From JBKQVT01 sp052139835 (GTDB lineage: Bacteria > Planctomycetota > Planctomycetia > Pirellulales > Thermoguttaceae), in NCBI GenBank assembly GCA_052139835.1, contig JBKQVT010000132.1, forward strand, positions 22,496 through 86,495: DNA of 64,000 bases, in the 5' to 3' direction. The notes under the pieces were generated by a model. The model did no database searches, was not told the DNA's origin, and worked only from the letters and a program-made list of their open reading frames with translations. The position numbers were made by a program, and so were the translations under genes. This document shows positions 1 to 8,203 of this stretch, in pieces. Each line of letters opens with the position of its first letter. The first letter of the stretch is position 1.

Positions 1-313
1 CGTGGGGGCCGAGCTTGAAGCCCACGCCGGTGGCCTCCAGGGCGCCGCGGCCGATGAGACACTTCACCGGATCGTAGCCGAAGAGGCCCAGGTGTCCCGG
101 TCCGCTCCCCGGCGTGATGCCCGGTGCGATCATGGTCATGCCGCCGGAGACGCCGCGGCGGGCCAGGGCGTCGAGGTTGGGGGTCTTGGCGGCCTCCAGT
201 TCGGTCGGTCCGCCGGGCTCGATGGGCAGGCCGCCCAGGCCGTCGGCCACCAGCATGACGATCTTCGCCTCGTTCTTGACCACCAAACCGCGCACCAGTT
301 CCTGGATATCCAT
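1..313 (-). CDS. apgM: 2,3-bisphosphoglycerate-independent phosphoglycerate mutase, archaeal type (5' part only)
   Basis: Only the N-terminal ~104 residues lie in the window; the gene runs off the left edge. Reading the minus strand from the ATG at 313 gives MDIQELVRGLVVKNEAKIV, then a metal-site start VADGLGGLP, then LEAAKTPNLDALARRG and PGSGPGHLGLFGYDP. These are the N-terminal signature of the alkaline-phosphatase-superfamily ApgM mutases, which interconvert 3- and 2-phosphoglycerate in glycolysis. An AGGA ribosome site lies 7 bases upstream of the ATG. The catalytic Ser is probably the one in PGSGPGHL. A related phosphonopyruvate-decarboxylase-like or other alkaline-phosphatase-fold protein is less likely. 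Confidence 0.85.
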   Translation of the reverse strand, partial: MDIQELVRGLVVKNEAKIVMLVADGLGGLPIEPGGPTELEAAKTPNLDALARRGVSGGMTMIAPGITPGSGPGHLGLFGYDPVKCLIGRGALEATGVGFKLGPH

Positions 314-501
314 CGTCGGGTTCCTGCTTTCTTCTTTTTCTGAGGGACGCTTTTCCTCAATTGAACGCAAAAAGCGGCCGGAGCACAAGGGGAGCGACGG
401 AAGGCTGCGAAACCGCAAGCGTGCGGCCGCGCAACTTTCATCCTTCATCCTTTATCCTTCATCCTTTTTTCCCCTTCCCCCTTCCCCCTCCGCCCTCCGC
501 C
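314..501. repeat. Intergenic region with pyrimidine-rich repeat block
   Basis: No gene seen. About 409-425 holds the word GCGAAACCGCAAGCGT, which recurs near 20147 beside another repeat. From about 438 the DNA is a run of ATCCTTC/ATCCTTT words followed by CCGCCCTCCGCC. The same block recurs at 1485-1548, 7978-8035 (inverted), 16962-17040 (inverted) and 48590-48660. Confidence 0.7.
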
Positions 502-1428
502 TTACGAGGTGATCCCCTTGGTCAGCGCCATGAACGCCGTCTCCAAGTTGATCTCGTCCTCCTTGAAGAGGGTCAACTTCTGGCCGGCGCGGACGAGTTC
601 GGCAGGCAAGTCGCTGTAGTCCTCCACTCCCCTGGCCAGCGTGACGAGGATGTGGCCGTCGCGGATCTCGACGCCCTCGACCAGGCTGTTTTTCTCCAGC
701 AGCCGGGCGGCCGGCTGCGGATCGCCCAGCACGCCGACGTGCAAGAGCGTCCGCTGGCGGACCTGCTTCATCACATCGGCCACCTCGGCGTTGACGATCA
801 TGACGCCGTGCTCGATCATGCCGACCTTGTTGCAGATGTCAGCCAGCTCGGGGAGGATGTGGCTGGAGACCATGATCGTTTTGCCCAGCTTGCGGAGTTC
901 CTTCAGCAGGCCGCGGATCTCGATCCGCGCGCGGGGGTCCAGCCCGCTGGCCGGCTCGTCCAGCAGGAGCACCTTGGGATCGTGCAGCAGGACGCGGGCC
1001 AGGCCGAGCCGCTGGGTCATGCCGCGGGAGAGGCTCGTGACCAGGGCGTCGCGCTTGTAGCCCAGCCCGACCAGGTCCAGCATCTCGTTGCACACCTTCC
1101 GCCGCGCCGGGCCCTTGATGCGATAGGCGGCGGCGAAAAACTCCAGGTACTCCATCACCTTCATGTCGTCGTAGACGCCGAAGAAGTCGGGCATGTAGCC
1201 GATGAGGCGGCGGATCTCCTTGGGATGGGTGTAGATCGAGTAGCCGCAGACTTCGGCCTCGCCCCAGCTCGGCTGCAAGAGCGTCGCCAGCATCCGCATG
1301 GTCGTGGTCTTTCCCGACCCGTTGGGACCGATGTAGCCGAACAGGTCCCCCGCGCTGAGCTCGAGCGTGAGGTTGCTCACGGCGTGCAGGTCGCCGTAGG
1401 TCTTGGTGAGGTCTTGGGTCTTAATCAT
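502..1428 (-). CDS. ABC transporter ATP-binding protein (ABC-2 type)
   Basis: Cytoplasmic ATPase subunit of an ABC-2 type exporter, 308 residues, a normal length for the class. Walker A GPNGSGKTT at residues 34-42, signature LSRGM at 133-137, Walker B VLLLDEPASGLDP from 153, and the switch His in SSH at 190. The ~100-residue C-terminal tail is typical of DrrA/CcmA-like subunits. It lies 100 bp downstream of, and on the same strand as, a large membrane protein (1529-3760) that probably works with it. Together they recall GldA/GldG-like gliding or surface-assembly transporters in other phyla. No permease gene of the usual size is adjacent in the window, so the substrate is unknown. Confidence 0.9.
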   Translation of the reverse strand: MIKTQDLTKTYGDLHAVSNLTLELSAGDLFGYIGPNGSGKTTTMRMLATLLQPSWGEAEVCGYSIYTHPKEIRRLIGYMPDFFGVYDDMKVMEYLEFFAAAYRIKGPARRKVCNEMLDLVGLGYKRDALVTSLSRGMTQRLGLARVLLHDPKVLLLDEPASGLDPRARIEIRGLLKELRKLGKTIMVSSHILPELADICNKVGMIEHGVMIVNAEVADVMKQVRQRTLLHVGVLGDPQPAARLLEKNSLVEGVEIRDGHILVTLARGVEDYSDLPAELVRAGQKLTLFKEDEINLETAFMALTKGITS

Positions 1429-1450
1429 GCTCTTCCGCCCTTTCCGGATT

Positions 1451-1528
1451 CCCGCCGGACGCAGCCGGTGGGCTTGGGGGCCACCTTCCCCCTTCCGCCC
1501 TCCGCCCTCCGCCTTTATCCCTCATCCT
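1451..1528. repeat. Composite intergenic repeat (GC palindrome plus pyrimidine block)
   Basis: 1451-1479 is one copy of a palindromic unit with core CCCGCCGGACGCAGCCGG followed by GGGCTTGGGG. It is followed by a CCTTCCGCCCTCCGCC/ATCCTT block. The block continues into the 3' end of the upstream gene, giving its last residues KDEG and TAA stop. Confidence 0.75.
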
Positions 1529-3760
1529 TTATCCTTCATCCTTAGCTTTCACCGGCAGCACGAAGCGGTACACGACGGCGTGGCGGTCGCCGGGGGCCTG
1601 GCCGATCGCGCGGCCGCCGTTGCGCCAGGCGGCGCCGCTGCGGGCATCGCGCAGGGCCTCGGGGGCCTCGGCCACCAGGACCGCGCGGCCGGTCTTCAGC
1701 AGGCCGCTGAAATCGACGAACCGCTGGTAATCGTCGCTCAAGCCGGTGTAGCTCCGCCCGCCGGCCGCCTCGTAGAACATCATCATCCGCAGCACGTACA
1801 GCGCGTCCGTGCTGGTCCGGTCGTAAATCGCCTCGGTCTCGTGGTAGCCGGTCTTTTCCTCGCCGCCGTCGCCGCTTTTCAGCACGAGTTTCCGGCCGGT
1901 CCAGCGCGTCCGCAAGTCGCTCTGCGGGGTCATCGTCGTCAACGTGATCGGTTGCCCCGGCGCGAGCGTCGGCAATTCATAGGCCCAGCGGCCATAGAGC
2001 AAGATGCAGTTCGACAGCGGAAAGGCGAGGTTGTTGGTGACGGCGCCCAGAAGCTGCTCGTCCTCGGTCAGGTCGGCTTGCACCGCGTTGGGCGGCGCCT
2101 GGGCAATCCAGCGGGCCGTGAAACTGCGGGAAGACCAGACGCGGATCGGCACGCCCTCCATCGCGTCCAGGTCCGGTGAAAACTCGTAGCGGCTGTCCCA
2201 GCCGACCGTGTCGGTCGTCTGCGGGTCCATGCCGCCCAGTCCCTTGCCGGGCAGCCCCAACCAGGCCACGGGGATCGCCGCCCGCGAACCGGGCCGGCCC
2301 GAGAGCAGCCAAGGCTGCGCGGAAAGATCGAACGATTGCGTGCTCGGACTGAAGACGCTCATCCAACTCGTGCCGCGAATCTGTCCGGAGACCGCGTCCA
2401 CGTCGACCAGGTCGACCTGGTTCACCCGGAGGCGGTCGCCCTTGAGCCCATGGGCCAGCAGCCAGGCGGCCCCGCTGAGCACCAGCACCACCGCCGGGAA
2501 GGTGAGCCAGGTCCAGCGCATGCGGCCGACGACCTTGCGGAGGAAGAAGTAATCGGCGGGGCCGATTAGGAGGATGTAGCCGATCAGCACCGCCGCCACG
2601 ACCCAGAAGGGGACCAGGTGGACGCCGTCGTATTGATCGAGCGCGCTGCGGAGTTGGCCCGCCATGTCGCTGTAGCCGAGGGTCACGCCCGTGCCGCGAT
2701 CCTCCGCCGGCGGCAGACGATCGGTGGGCAGGTCGAGCAAGCGGGCAGCCAGCGGCGCGGCGTCGCTCCAGCGGCTCAACGGCGGCTGGTCGAGGTCGGC
2801 GGCCAGAAACACGACCTGGCCGAGGCCGCGGGCAGTGCGGATCAGCAGCGGCAGATCGAGTTCCCGGACCTCGACCACTCCCTCGGCGTCACCCAGCCGG
2901 GGCACCGCCAGCGCGGTGTCGCTGGCGGCCGGCAGGATCGCGTTGGTGCTGCCGGCGTAGGTCTCCAGTCCCCCGGTCTGCCGCAGCGCCACCATCTTTT
3001 GCAAGCGGCCGGGGGCGAAACGCGCCAGGGCCGAGTCTTTCGCCAGCACAACGGCCGCCTCCGCCCCCACGCAGAGCACCAGGCGTCCGCCCATCCGCAC
3101 CCATTGGTCGAGGGCCTCGATCCGCGCACGTTCACGGCCCAGCCCGCGCCAAAGGGCCGGCTTGCTGGTGCAAAGCACCAGGGCATCGACGCCTTCGTAG
3201 CCGTACCACTGCTCGGGCAGGTGTTCCAGGTCGTCCAGCCGGGCAACGGCCGGCTGCCGCTGCGGGTCCAAGCCGCCGAGCGCGGCCGCGTCTTCCACGG
3301 TCCTGGCGACGTCGCCCAGGCAGACGATCAAGGGGCGCGACTCCAGCGCGCAGGGGAAATGGTCCAGGCCGGCGTCGGCCGAGGCCGTGAAGGTCTTCGC
3401 CGCCGCCACCCGCGCGCCCACTTGAAACTCGGCCGCGAGCCAGCCGCGGACGCGGCCGAAGCGGACGTTCATGGCGACGGTGGTTTGCCCGCCCGGCGCC
3501 AGCGCGACCGGCGCGTCCGGCGGCGTGCTCACGCGGCTGGCCACGCCGTCGCCGTCGGGCACGGTCAGGCTGAGTTGGCCGCGGCAGGCCTCGCTGCCGC
3601 CGCGGAGGGTCACCTCCACCGGCGTCCACAGGCCGGCCTTGTAGCAGCCGGCAAAGCCCACCCGCACGCCGACGATCTCCGGCGGCCGCGCTGGCTCCGC
3701 GGCAGCCGTGGCCGCCCAGAGAAACAGAATCGCCAACGCTCCGGCACGCCAACGGTTCAT
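1529..3760 (-). CDS. Large membrane-anchored protein of unknown function, ABC-transporter associated
   Basis: 743 residues. The ATG at 3760 is chosen because it gives a clean signal peptide (MNRWRAGALAILFLWAATAA) and overlaps the stop of the MazG-like gene as ATGA. Next come a beta-rich exported region and a segment with a hydrophobic-strand pattern reminiscent of a glutamine-amidotransferase-like fold (VDALVLCTSKPALW, then GGRLVLCVGAEAA). Two transmembrane helices follow near residues 385-450 (around LVPFWVVAAVLIGYILLIGP and TFPAVVLVLSGAAWLLAHG), then a second extracytoplasmic domain. The order resembles the large conserved proteins found beside ABC-2 ATPases in planctomycetes. I cannot name a function. 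The final KDEG-stop is encoded by an intergenic repeat. Confidence 0.8.
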   Translation of the reverse strand: MNRWRAGALAILFLWAATAAAEPARPPEIVGVRVGFAGCYKAGLWTPVEVTLRGGSEACRGQLSLTVPDGDGVASRVSTPPDAPVALAPGGQTTVAMNVRFGRVRGWLAAEFQVGARVAAAKTFTASADAGLDHFPCALESRPLIVCLGDVARTVEDAAALGGLDPQRQPAVARLDDLEHLPEQWYGYEGVDALVLCTSKPALWRGLGRERARIEALDQWVRMGGRLVLCVGAEAAVVLAKDSALARFAPGRLQKMVALRQTGGLETYAGSTNAILPAASDTALAVPRLGDAEGVVEVRELDLPLLIRTARGLGQVVFLAADLDQPPLSRWSDAAPLAARLLDLPTDRLPPAEDRGTGVTLGYSDMAGQLRSALDQYDGVHLVPFWVVAAVLIGYILLIGPADYFFLRKVVGRMRWTWLTFPAVVLVLSGAAWLLAHGLKGDRLRVNQVDLVDVDAVSGQIRGTSWMSVFSPSTQSFDLSAQPWLLSGRPGSRAAIPVAWLGLPGKGLGGMDPQTTDTVGWDSRYEFSPDLDAMEGVPIRVWSSRSFTARWIAQAPPNAVQADLTEDEQLLGAVTNNLAFPLSNCILLYGRWAYELPTLAPGQPITLTTMTPQSDLRTRWTGRKLVLKSGDGGEEKTGYHETEAIYDRTSTDALYVLRMMMFYEAAGGRSYTGLSDDYQRFVDFSGLLKTGRAVLVAEAPEALRDARSGAAWRNGGRAIGQAPGDRHAVVYRFVLPVKAKDEG

Positions 3761-4068
3761 GGCTTCCCCGCATCCGGACAAGTGCATACCAGCCGGCCGC
3801 AGCCCGGACAGCCAGAACCGTATTTCTCCGTGATCGCCGCGGTCAAGTCGATGCCCGCCACGTTGGCAATCGTCGCCAGCCAGGCCAGCACGTCGGCAAA
3901 CTCGCCGCTGCGCTCCTCGTGCGTGCCGTTGCGCAGGGCCGTGGCCAACTCGCCGATCTCCTCCATCAGCCACATGAAGGTGCCGTCGATGCCGCGGGCG
4001 AGGTCCTTTTCCAGGTACATCTTGCGGATCAATTCTTGGAACTCGGCCAAGGTCACGTCGCGCGGCAT
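3757..4068 (-). CDS. MazG-like nucleotide pyrophosphohydrolase with C-terminal Cys cluster
   Basis: 103 residues, one MazG/all-alpha NTP-PPase domain. The metal-binding helices show as EEIGELA (about residues 35-41) and EFADVLAWL (about 55-63), the EExxE...ExxD pattern of the family. Such enzymes hydrolyse (d)NTPs to the monophosphate and pyrophosphate and are thought to clean the nucleotide pool. An unusual tail CPGCGRLVCTC looks like a small zinc or metal knuckle. The gene lies in a four-gene minus-strand run: 10 bp after the TPR protein stop and overlapping the next gene by 4 bp (ATGA), so translation is probably coupled. Confidence 0.85.
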   Translation of the reverse strand: MPRDVTLAEFQELIRKMYLEKDLARGIDGTFMWLMEEIGELATALRNGTHEERSGEFADVLAWLATIANVAGIDLTAAITEKYGSGCPGCGRLVCTCPDAGKP

Positions 4069-4078
4069 CGCAGGTTCC

Positions 4079-6913
4079 TCAATGCTTCTGAGACTCGGGT
4101 GTCTTCACGCTTTCCAGCAGCTTCTTGGCCCCGGGGTGATCGGGCGCAAGCTTCAACAACGCGTCGAGCGCCTCGCGGGCCTTGGCCGGCTGGTGCTCGT
4201 GCGCGTAGGCCTCGGCCAGCGCAAATCGCCACTCGGCCTGGGAAGGGTCCAACTCGACGGCGACCTCGTACTCCTCGATCGCCGGGGCGTACTTCCCGCA
4301 GCCGACCAGCCCGCGGGCCAACAGCCGATGGACCTCGGCGTCGTTCACCTCGATCTCCAGGGCCTGGCTGGCCCAGCGCGCGGCGGCCGCGTAATCCTTT
4401 TTCCCCAGGGCGATCTCGGCCAGCTTCTTCCGCGAAGAGGCGTCGTCGGAGTCGATGCGGGTGAGGCGGGCCAGCGTCTCGGCCAGGGCCTTGGGCTTCT
4501 CGGCCGCGAGGTAGACGTGGGCCAGGGCGGCAGTCCACTTCGGGTTGCCCGGCTCCAGCCGCTCGGCCAAGGCATACAGCTCGGCCGCCGCGTCGTATTT
4601 CTTCGCCTTGAGCTTCAACTCGGCCAACAAGTTTAGCGACAGCGGCTCCGGGGCGCGGCGATCCAGGGCGGCTTCCAGCATCGCCGCGGCCTCGTCGTCC
4701 TTGCCGTCGGCCGCGCGCAAACGCGCCGCCACGTAGGTCGCCAGCGGCTGCTTGGGCCGCAGCACCAGGGCCTTGCGCGCCAGGTCGAGGGCCTGGTTGT
4801 TGTCCTCGCGGCAAAGGTGGGCATAGGCCAACTCGGCGGCCGCGTCGGCGTCGGCCGGCCGGTCGCGGTGGGCCTTCTCCAACTCGGCGAAGCTCCGCCG
4901 CGACGGCCCCTTCATCGCCGACAGGCCGGCGGTGAGCCGCTTGATATAGGCCAGGTAGCCGCGCTCGAATTCCTCCTGCGAAACGCCGAAGACCTGGCGG
5001 ATGGCCGCCGCCGTGCTCAGGTTGGTGGTGTACGCGGCCAGCATCTGCCGCAGGCGGTCCTGGCCGCCGCGGGTGAGCATGTACTCCACGTACAACTCCG
5101 CTTGGCAGTAGGCCATTTGGCACTCTTCATTGCTGCACGGGCGGGCGAAGCCGCCATTGAGCGTTTGCAGGTTGAAGAGCTTTCCCCGCGGCACGCGGTC
5201 CAGGAGCATCTCGTTCCAGGTCTGCGGCCGCGGATAGCCCTCGCACCAAACGGCCAGCCCTTCCGTGTACCAGTGCGGAATGTTGAACTTCGTCTGCTGC
5301 AGCGTGATGACGTGCGAGAGCTCGTGTTTGAGCACACGGGCCCAGTTGAACCGCGCCGGCTCGCCGGAATCGTTGGGCGAGGCCATCGCCACCATGCCGC
5401 CGGTGCAGGCCGCCACCGTGTCCAGGTACGGCATGCCGATCATCCGCGCGCTGAACCACTGATGACCGTCCAGCCCCTCGGCCACGTTGAAGATCTCGAT
5501 CAGCGGGCGCTCGGGCGGCTGGTAGCCGAACAACTTGCACAGCTCGGGATAGACCGTCTCCATGTGCCGGACGGCGTAGCGGCCCAACTGCTTGTCGGCC
5601 TTGGCATCGTACTTCACCACGAAGTGCGCGGTGCGGACGACGGCGAGCTTGTCGATGACGTCCAACACGTCCAGGTTGTTCTTCACGCGGATGTGGAAGG
5701 GATCGGCCTCGAAGGCCTCCTTGAGCACGCGCCGGGCCTCCTCCTCACGGCCCATCCGCATGTAGAGCAGCCCCAGGCCGGCCTGCGGGCCGACCTCCTG
5801 GGGCATCACGCGAATCGCCTCGCGGAAGTACGCTTCCGCATCGGCCTGCTTGTTGCGTTCTTCCAGCATCCCGGCCAGGGCGTAGAAGAAATCGCCGGCG
5901 TGCGGGTTCCGCCCGGTCACTTCGGCGATCAGGCGCTGGAGGCGGGACGTGCGGCCGGCTCCCGCCTTCTCTTCCAGCACCACGTAACAGGCGGCGATGC
6001 GGCCGAGCGTCTCTTCGTCCACGGGATTCAGCGGCAAGACCTTTTCTTCGAGGAGGCGCAAGGTCTCGGGCACCTCCAGGTTGAGCCAGGCCAGATCGGC
6101 CTCGATCTGCCGCGCGGTCAGCAGCCGCGGATTGATCTCCAGGGCCCGATGCAGCGAGGCCTCGGCCTCCTCGAAGTTGTGGTTCTCCAGGGCCAGCGCG
6201 GCCAAGGCCGCATGGACCTCGGCCGCCTGCGGATTGAGCTCCAGGGCGGCCTTGAACTCGCGGGCGGCGTCGGCCTCGTTGTACTTCTCCAGGAAGAGCA
6301 ACCCGGCCTCGTAATGCGCCGGCCAGTAGGCCGGATCGAGCTTCAACGCGTCCGGATACAACTCGTTGACGAGGAAATCGAACTGGTCGGAGAGGCGGCG
6401 CCACCGCGCGTATTGGGCGGCGGCCAGGCCGATCCAACGGAGCGATTCGGCCCGCTTCACGTCGTGATCGTTGTAGAAATCGACCAGCCAATGATAACCG
6501 CGCTCGGCCTTCTCCAAGCGGCCCTCGGAGCGATCCACCTCGGCCCCGATCCAGCGGGCCAGCAACTGCTGGTCGTCCAAAGCCAGCGCCGCCCGCACCC
6601 GCGGCGCCGCTTCCTTCAAGTCGCCCCGATCGAAGGCCAAGCGGGCCAATTCCGCCTGAAGATCCGCCCGCTTCTCCGCAAGAGGCTTCAGCGCCCCGAC
6701 GGCCTTCTCCGTCTTGCCGTTGGCCTCCAGCGCGCGGGCCAGTCCCAGCGCGGCCGCCGGATCCTTGGCAGCCAGCGGCTCGTAGATCTCGGCCGCCTCG
6801 GCGTATTTGCCCCCCAGCAGCAGCTTGCCGGCCTTTTCCAGCGGCGGCTGGGCCGCGGTGGCAACGGTGGCCAGCAAGAGCCAAGCAGCAGTGAGGAGGA
6901 AGGCGCGTTTCAC
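4079..6913 (-). CDS. TPR-repeat protein with gluzincin-type peptidase domain
   Basis: 944 residues. A GTG start at 6913 gives a signal peptide (MKRAFLLTAAWLLLATVATAA), so the protein is exported. About 420 residues of TPR repeats follow. A central metallopeptidase domain (peptidase MA/DUF1570-like) carries LKHELSHVI, the HExxH zinc site, with WYTEGLAVWCEG supplying the downstream Glu. More TPRs fill the C-terminal third. Planctomycetes carry many such proteins; the substrate is unknown. The sequence upstream of the GTG is the octanucleotide repeat zone, with no clear ribosome site. It heads the minus-strand run TPR-peptidase, MazG, membrane protein, ABC ATPase. Confidence 0.85.
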   Translation of the reverse strand: MKRAFLLTAAWLLLATVATAAQPPLEKAGKLLLGGKYAEAAEIYEPLAAKDPAAALGLARALEANGKTEKAVGALKPLAEKRADLQAELARLAFDRGDLKEAAPRVRAALALDDQQLLARWIGAEVDRSEGRLEKAERGYHWLVDFYNDHDVKRAESLRWIGLAAAQYARWRRLSDQFDFLVNELYPDALKLDPAYWPAHYEAGLLFLEKYNEADAAREFKAALELNPQAAEVHAALAALALENHNFEEAEASLHRALEINPRLLTARQIEADLAWLNLEVPETLRLLEEKVLPLNPVDEETLGRIAACYVVLEEKAGAGRTSRLQRLIAEVTGRNPHAGDFFYALAGMLEERNKQADAEAYFREAIRVMPQEVGPQAGLGLLYMRMGREEEARRVLKEAFEADPFHIRVKNNLDVLDVIDKLAVVRTAHFVVKYDAKADKQLGRYAVRHMETVYPELCKLFGYQPPERPLIEIFNVAEGLDGHQWFSARMIGMPYLDTVAACTGGMVAMASPNDSGEPARFNWARVLKHELSHVITLQQTKFNIPHWYTEGLAVWCEGYPRPQTWNEMLLDRVPRGKLFNLQTLNGGFARPCSNEECQMAYCQAELYVEYMLTRGGQDRLRQMLAAYTTNLSTAAAIRQVFGVSQEEFERGYLAYIKRLTAGLSAMKGPSRRSFAELEKAHRDRPADADAAAELAYAHLCREDNNQALDLARKALVLRPKQPLATYVAARLRAADGKDDEAAAMLEAALDRRAPEPLSLNLLAELKLKAKKYDAAAELYALAERLEPGNPKWTAALAHVYLAAEKPKALAETLARLTRIDSDDASSRKKLAEIALGKKDYAAAARWASQALEIEVNDAEVHRLLARGLVGCGKYAPAIEEYEVAVELDPSQAEWRFALAEAYAHEHQPAKAREALDALLKLAPDHPGAKKLLESVKTPESQKH

Positions 6914-6922
6914 AGCGAGGGA

Positions 6923-6999
6923 TTGGGGATTTAGGGATTTGGGGATTTGGGGATTTAGGAACTTGTGTCCCCACGCCCACCGGCTGCGGCCGGCGGGAA
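6923..6999. repeat. Octanucleotide words plus GC palindrome
   Basis: About five GGGGATTT/GGGATTTA words (6923-6961) sit just upstream of the TPR gene start. They are followed by an inverted copy of the 30-bp GC palindrome (6968-6999, core CACCGGCTGCGGCCGGCGGG). Confidence 0.8.
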
Positions 7000-7100
7000 T
7001 CCGCGCGTTAGAGAATGGTTAGCGGTCTCGTTCCACTTACTTTAGCCTATCCGACCCAGGCCATCCCTTCAACCCACCCCCGGTTGCTCCCGCGACGCAA

Positions 7101-7121
7101 CCGCGGGGATAAACCCCGCGG
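7101..7121. repeat. Perfect GC palindrome, possible terminator stem
   Basis: CCGCGGGG-ATAAA-CCCCGCGG lies directly after the stop of the minus-strand HAD gene. It could act as a transcript end or RNA-stability stem, but there is no T-run on the relevant strand. Confidence 0.5.
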
Positions 7122-7125
7122 CTCG

Positions 7126-7974
7126 CTAATCCCTTCCTTCCGCCAGCAGCCACTGGACCACGGCCACCAGGCCGTCCTCGTCTTGCGAGGGCGCCACGCG
7201 GGCGGCCGCCGCCTTGACCAGCGGCTGGGCGTTGCCCATCGCCACCCCCAGGCCGGCGCCGCGGATCATGGGCAGATCGTTGACGTCGTCGCCCACGGCG
7301 CAGATGGCCTCCTCGGCGATGCCCCACTGGGCGGCCAGCCGGCGGATCGCCGACCACTTGGTCACGCCCGCCGGGGCCAACTCGCAGAGAAACCCACTGT
7401 ATCGCGGGCTGCGGAGCACGTGGGTGGAAAGTTTCCCCGGCATGGCCTCGTGCAAAAGGCTTTCCAGGTCGAGCATCTGCCGCTGGCTGCCCATGGCGAA
7501 ACCACCAAAGACCGCCGGCGGCGGATCGCGGAGCATGTCGGGCCAGACGCGGCCGCACCGGCTATTGCGCTGGAGATACTCGGCCAGTTCCGGCCCCTTC
7601 GACGGCGTCTCGGGCTGGTAGAAGTCGAACCCCTGGCTGAACGTATCGCCGCAGAGCAGCACGTCGTAGCCGCCGCGCTGGATCACGGCCAGGGCCTGGC
7701 AGAGCACGGCCCGGTCGAACTCCGCGCAATACAGCGTGCGATGGTCGGCCGGGTCCTTCACCAGCGCCCCGCTGGCCGTGACCAGCGGCACGTCGATGGC
7801 CAGCGGCTGGACGAGGTGCAGCGTAAGGCTGTAGCGTCGTCCGGTGGCCAGGACGACGTGGATGCCGGCCTCTCCGGCGCGGACCAATGCCGCCCGCGTG
7901 CCGGGTGTCAGCTCGTCACGGCTGTTGACCAGCGTGCCGTCGATGTCGATTGCAAGAAGCTGGTAGCGAAGCAT
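7126..7974 (-). CDS. HAD-superfamily hydrolase, Cof-like (subclass IIB)
   Basis: 282 residues from the ATG at 7974 (MLRYQLLAIDIDGTLVNS). Motif I DIDGT places the nucleophile and acid Asps at residues 10 and 12. VVLATGRRYS is the motif II region, and GDDVNDLPMIRGAGLGVAMGN is motif IV with the usual Asp pair. The IIB cap lies between them. Members dephosphorylate sugar phosphates or similar small molecules; the substrate cannot be read from sequence. A start further upstream would read through the intergenic repeat block, so it was rejected. Monocistronic as far as visible. Confidence 0.9.
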   Translation of the reverse strand: MLRYQLLAIDIDGTLVNSRDELTPGTRAALVRAGEAGIHVVLATGRRYSLTLHLVQPLAIDVPLVTASGALVKDPADHRTLYCAEFDRAVLCQALAVIQRGGYDVLLCGDTFSQGFDFYQPETPSKGPELAEYLQRNSRCGRVWPDMLRDPPPAVFGGFAMGSQRQMLDLESLLHEAMPGKLSTHVLRSPRYSGFLCELAPAGVTKWSAIRRLAAQWGIAEEAICAVGDDVNDLPMIRGAGLGVAMGNAQPLVKAAAARVAPSQDEDGLVAVVQWLLAEGRD

Positions 7975-7977
7975 AAA

Positions 7978-8071
7978 AAAAGGGGGAGGGCGGAGGGCGG
8001 AAGGGGGAAGGAAACGGAAGGATGAAGGATGAATTTCAACCCCCACGCCCGCCGGCTGCGTCCGGCGGGAA
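7978..8071. repeat. Composite intergenic repeat (inverted copy)
   Basis: GGGGGAGGGCGGAGGGCGG and GGATGAAGGATGAA words, followed at 8041-8070 by the GC palindrome in inverse orientation. This is the mirror image of the elements at 1451-1548 and 48554-48660. Confidence 0.75.
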
Positions 8072-8167
8072 CGGCAGCGCGGGGAATGCGGGAAGTGGTT
8101 TCATGTTTCAAACGTCAGGGACAACAAATTGCGAATCCGCGTTTCGACCTCTCTTTCGCGGTCCAAT

Positions 8168-8187
8168 CCGGAGGATCACGCCTCCGG
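8168..8187. repeat. Small palindrome CCGGAGG...CCTCCGG
   Basis: 7-bp stem with a 6-base loop, 16 bp beyond the stop of the LRR gene and on its downstream side, so it may be part of its transcript end. A similar GCCTCCGGATCATGCGGAGG stem occurs near 56281-56300. Confidence 0.4.
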
Positions 8188-8203
8188 CTCGTGGTCTTTC
8201 TTG

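Noticed and set aside
4817..6934. Long plus-strand open frame opposite the TPR-peptidase gene
   Set aside because: A shadow of the minus-strand gene in high-GC DNA; composition is Arg/Leu/Gly-rich with no motif. Similar shadows at 2618-4636, 9658-11517, 53556-56219 and 56332-58332 were treated the same way.
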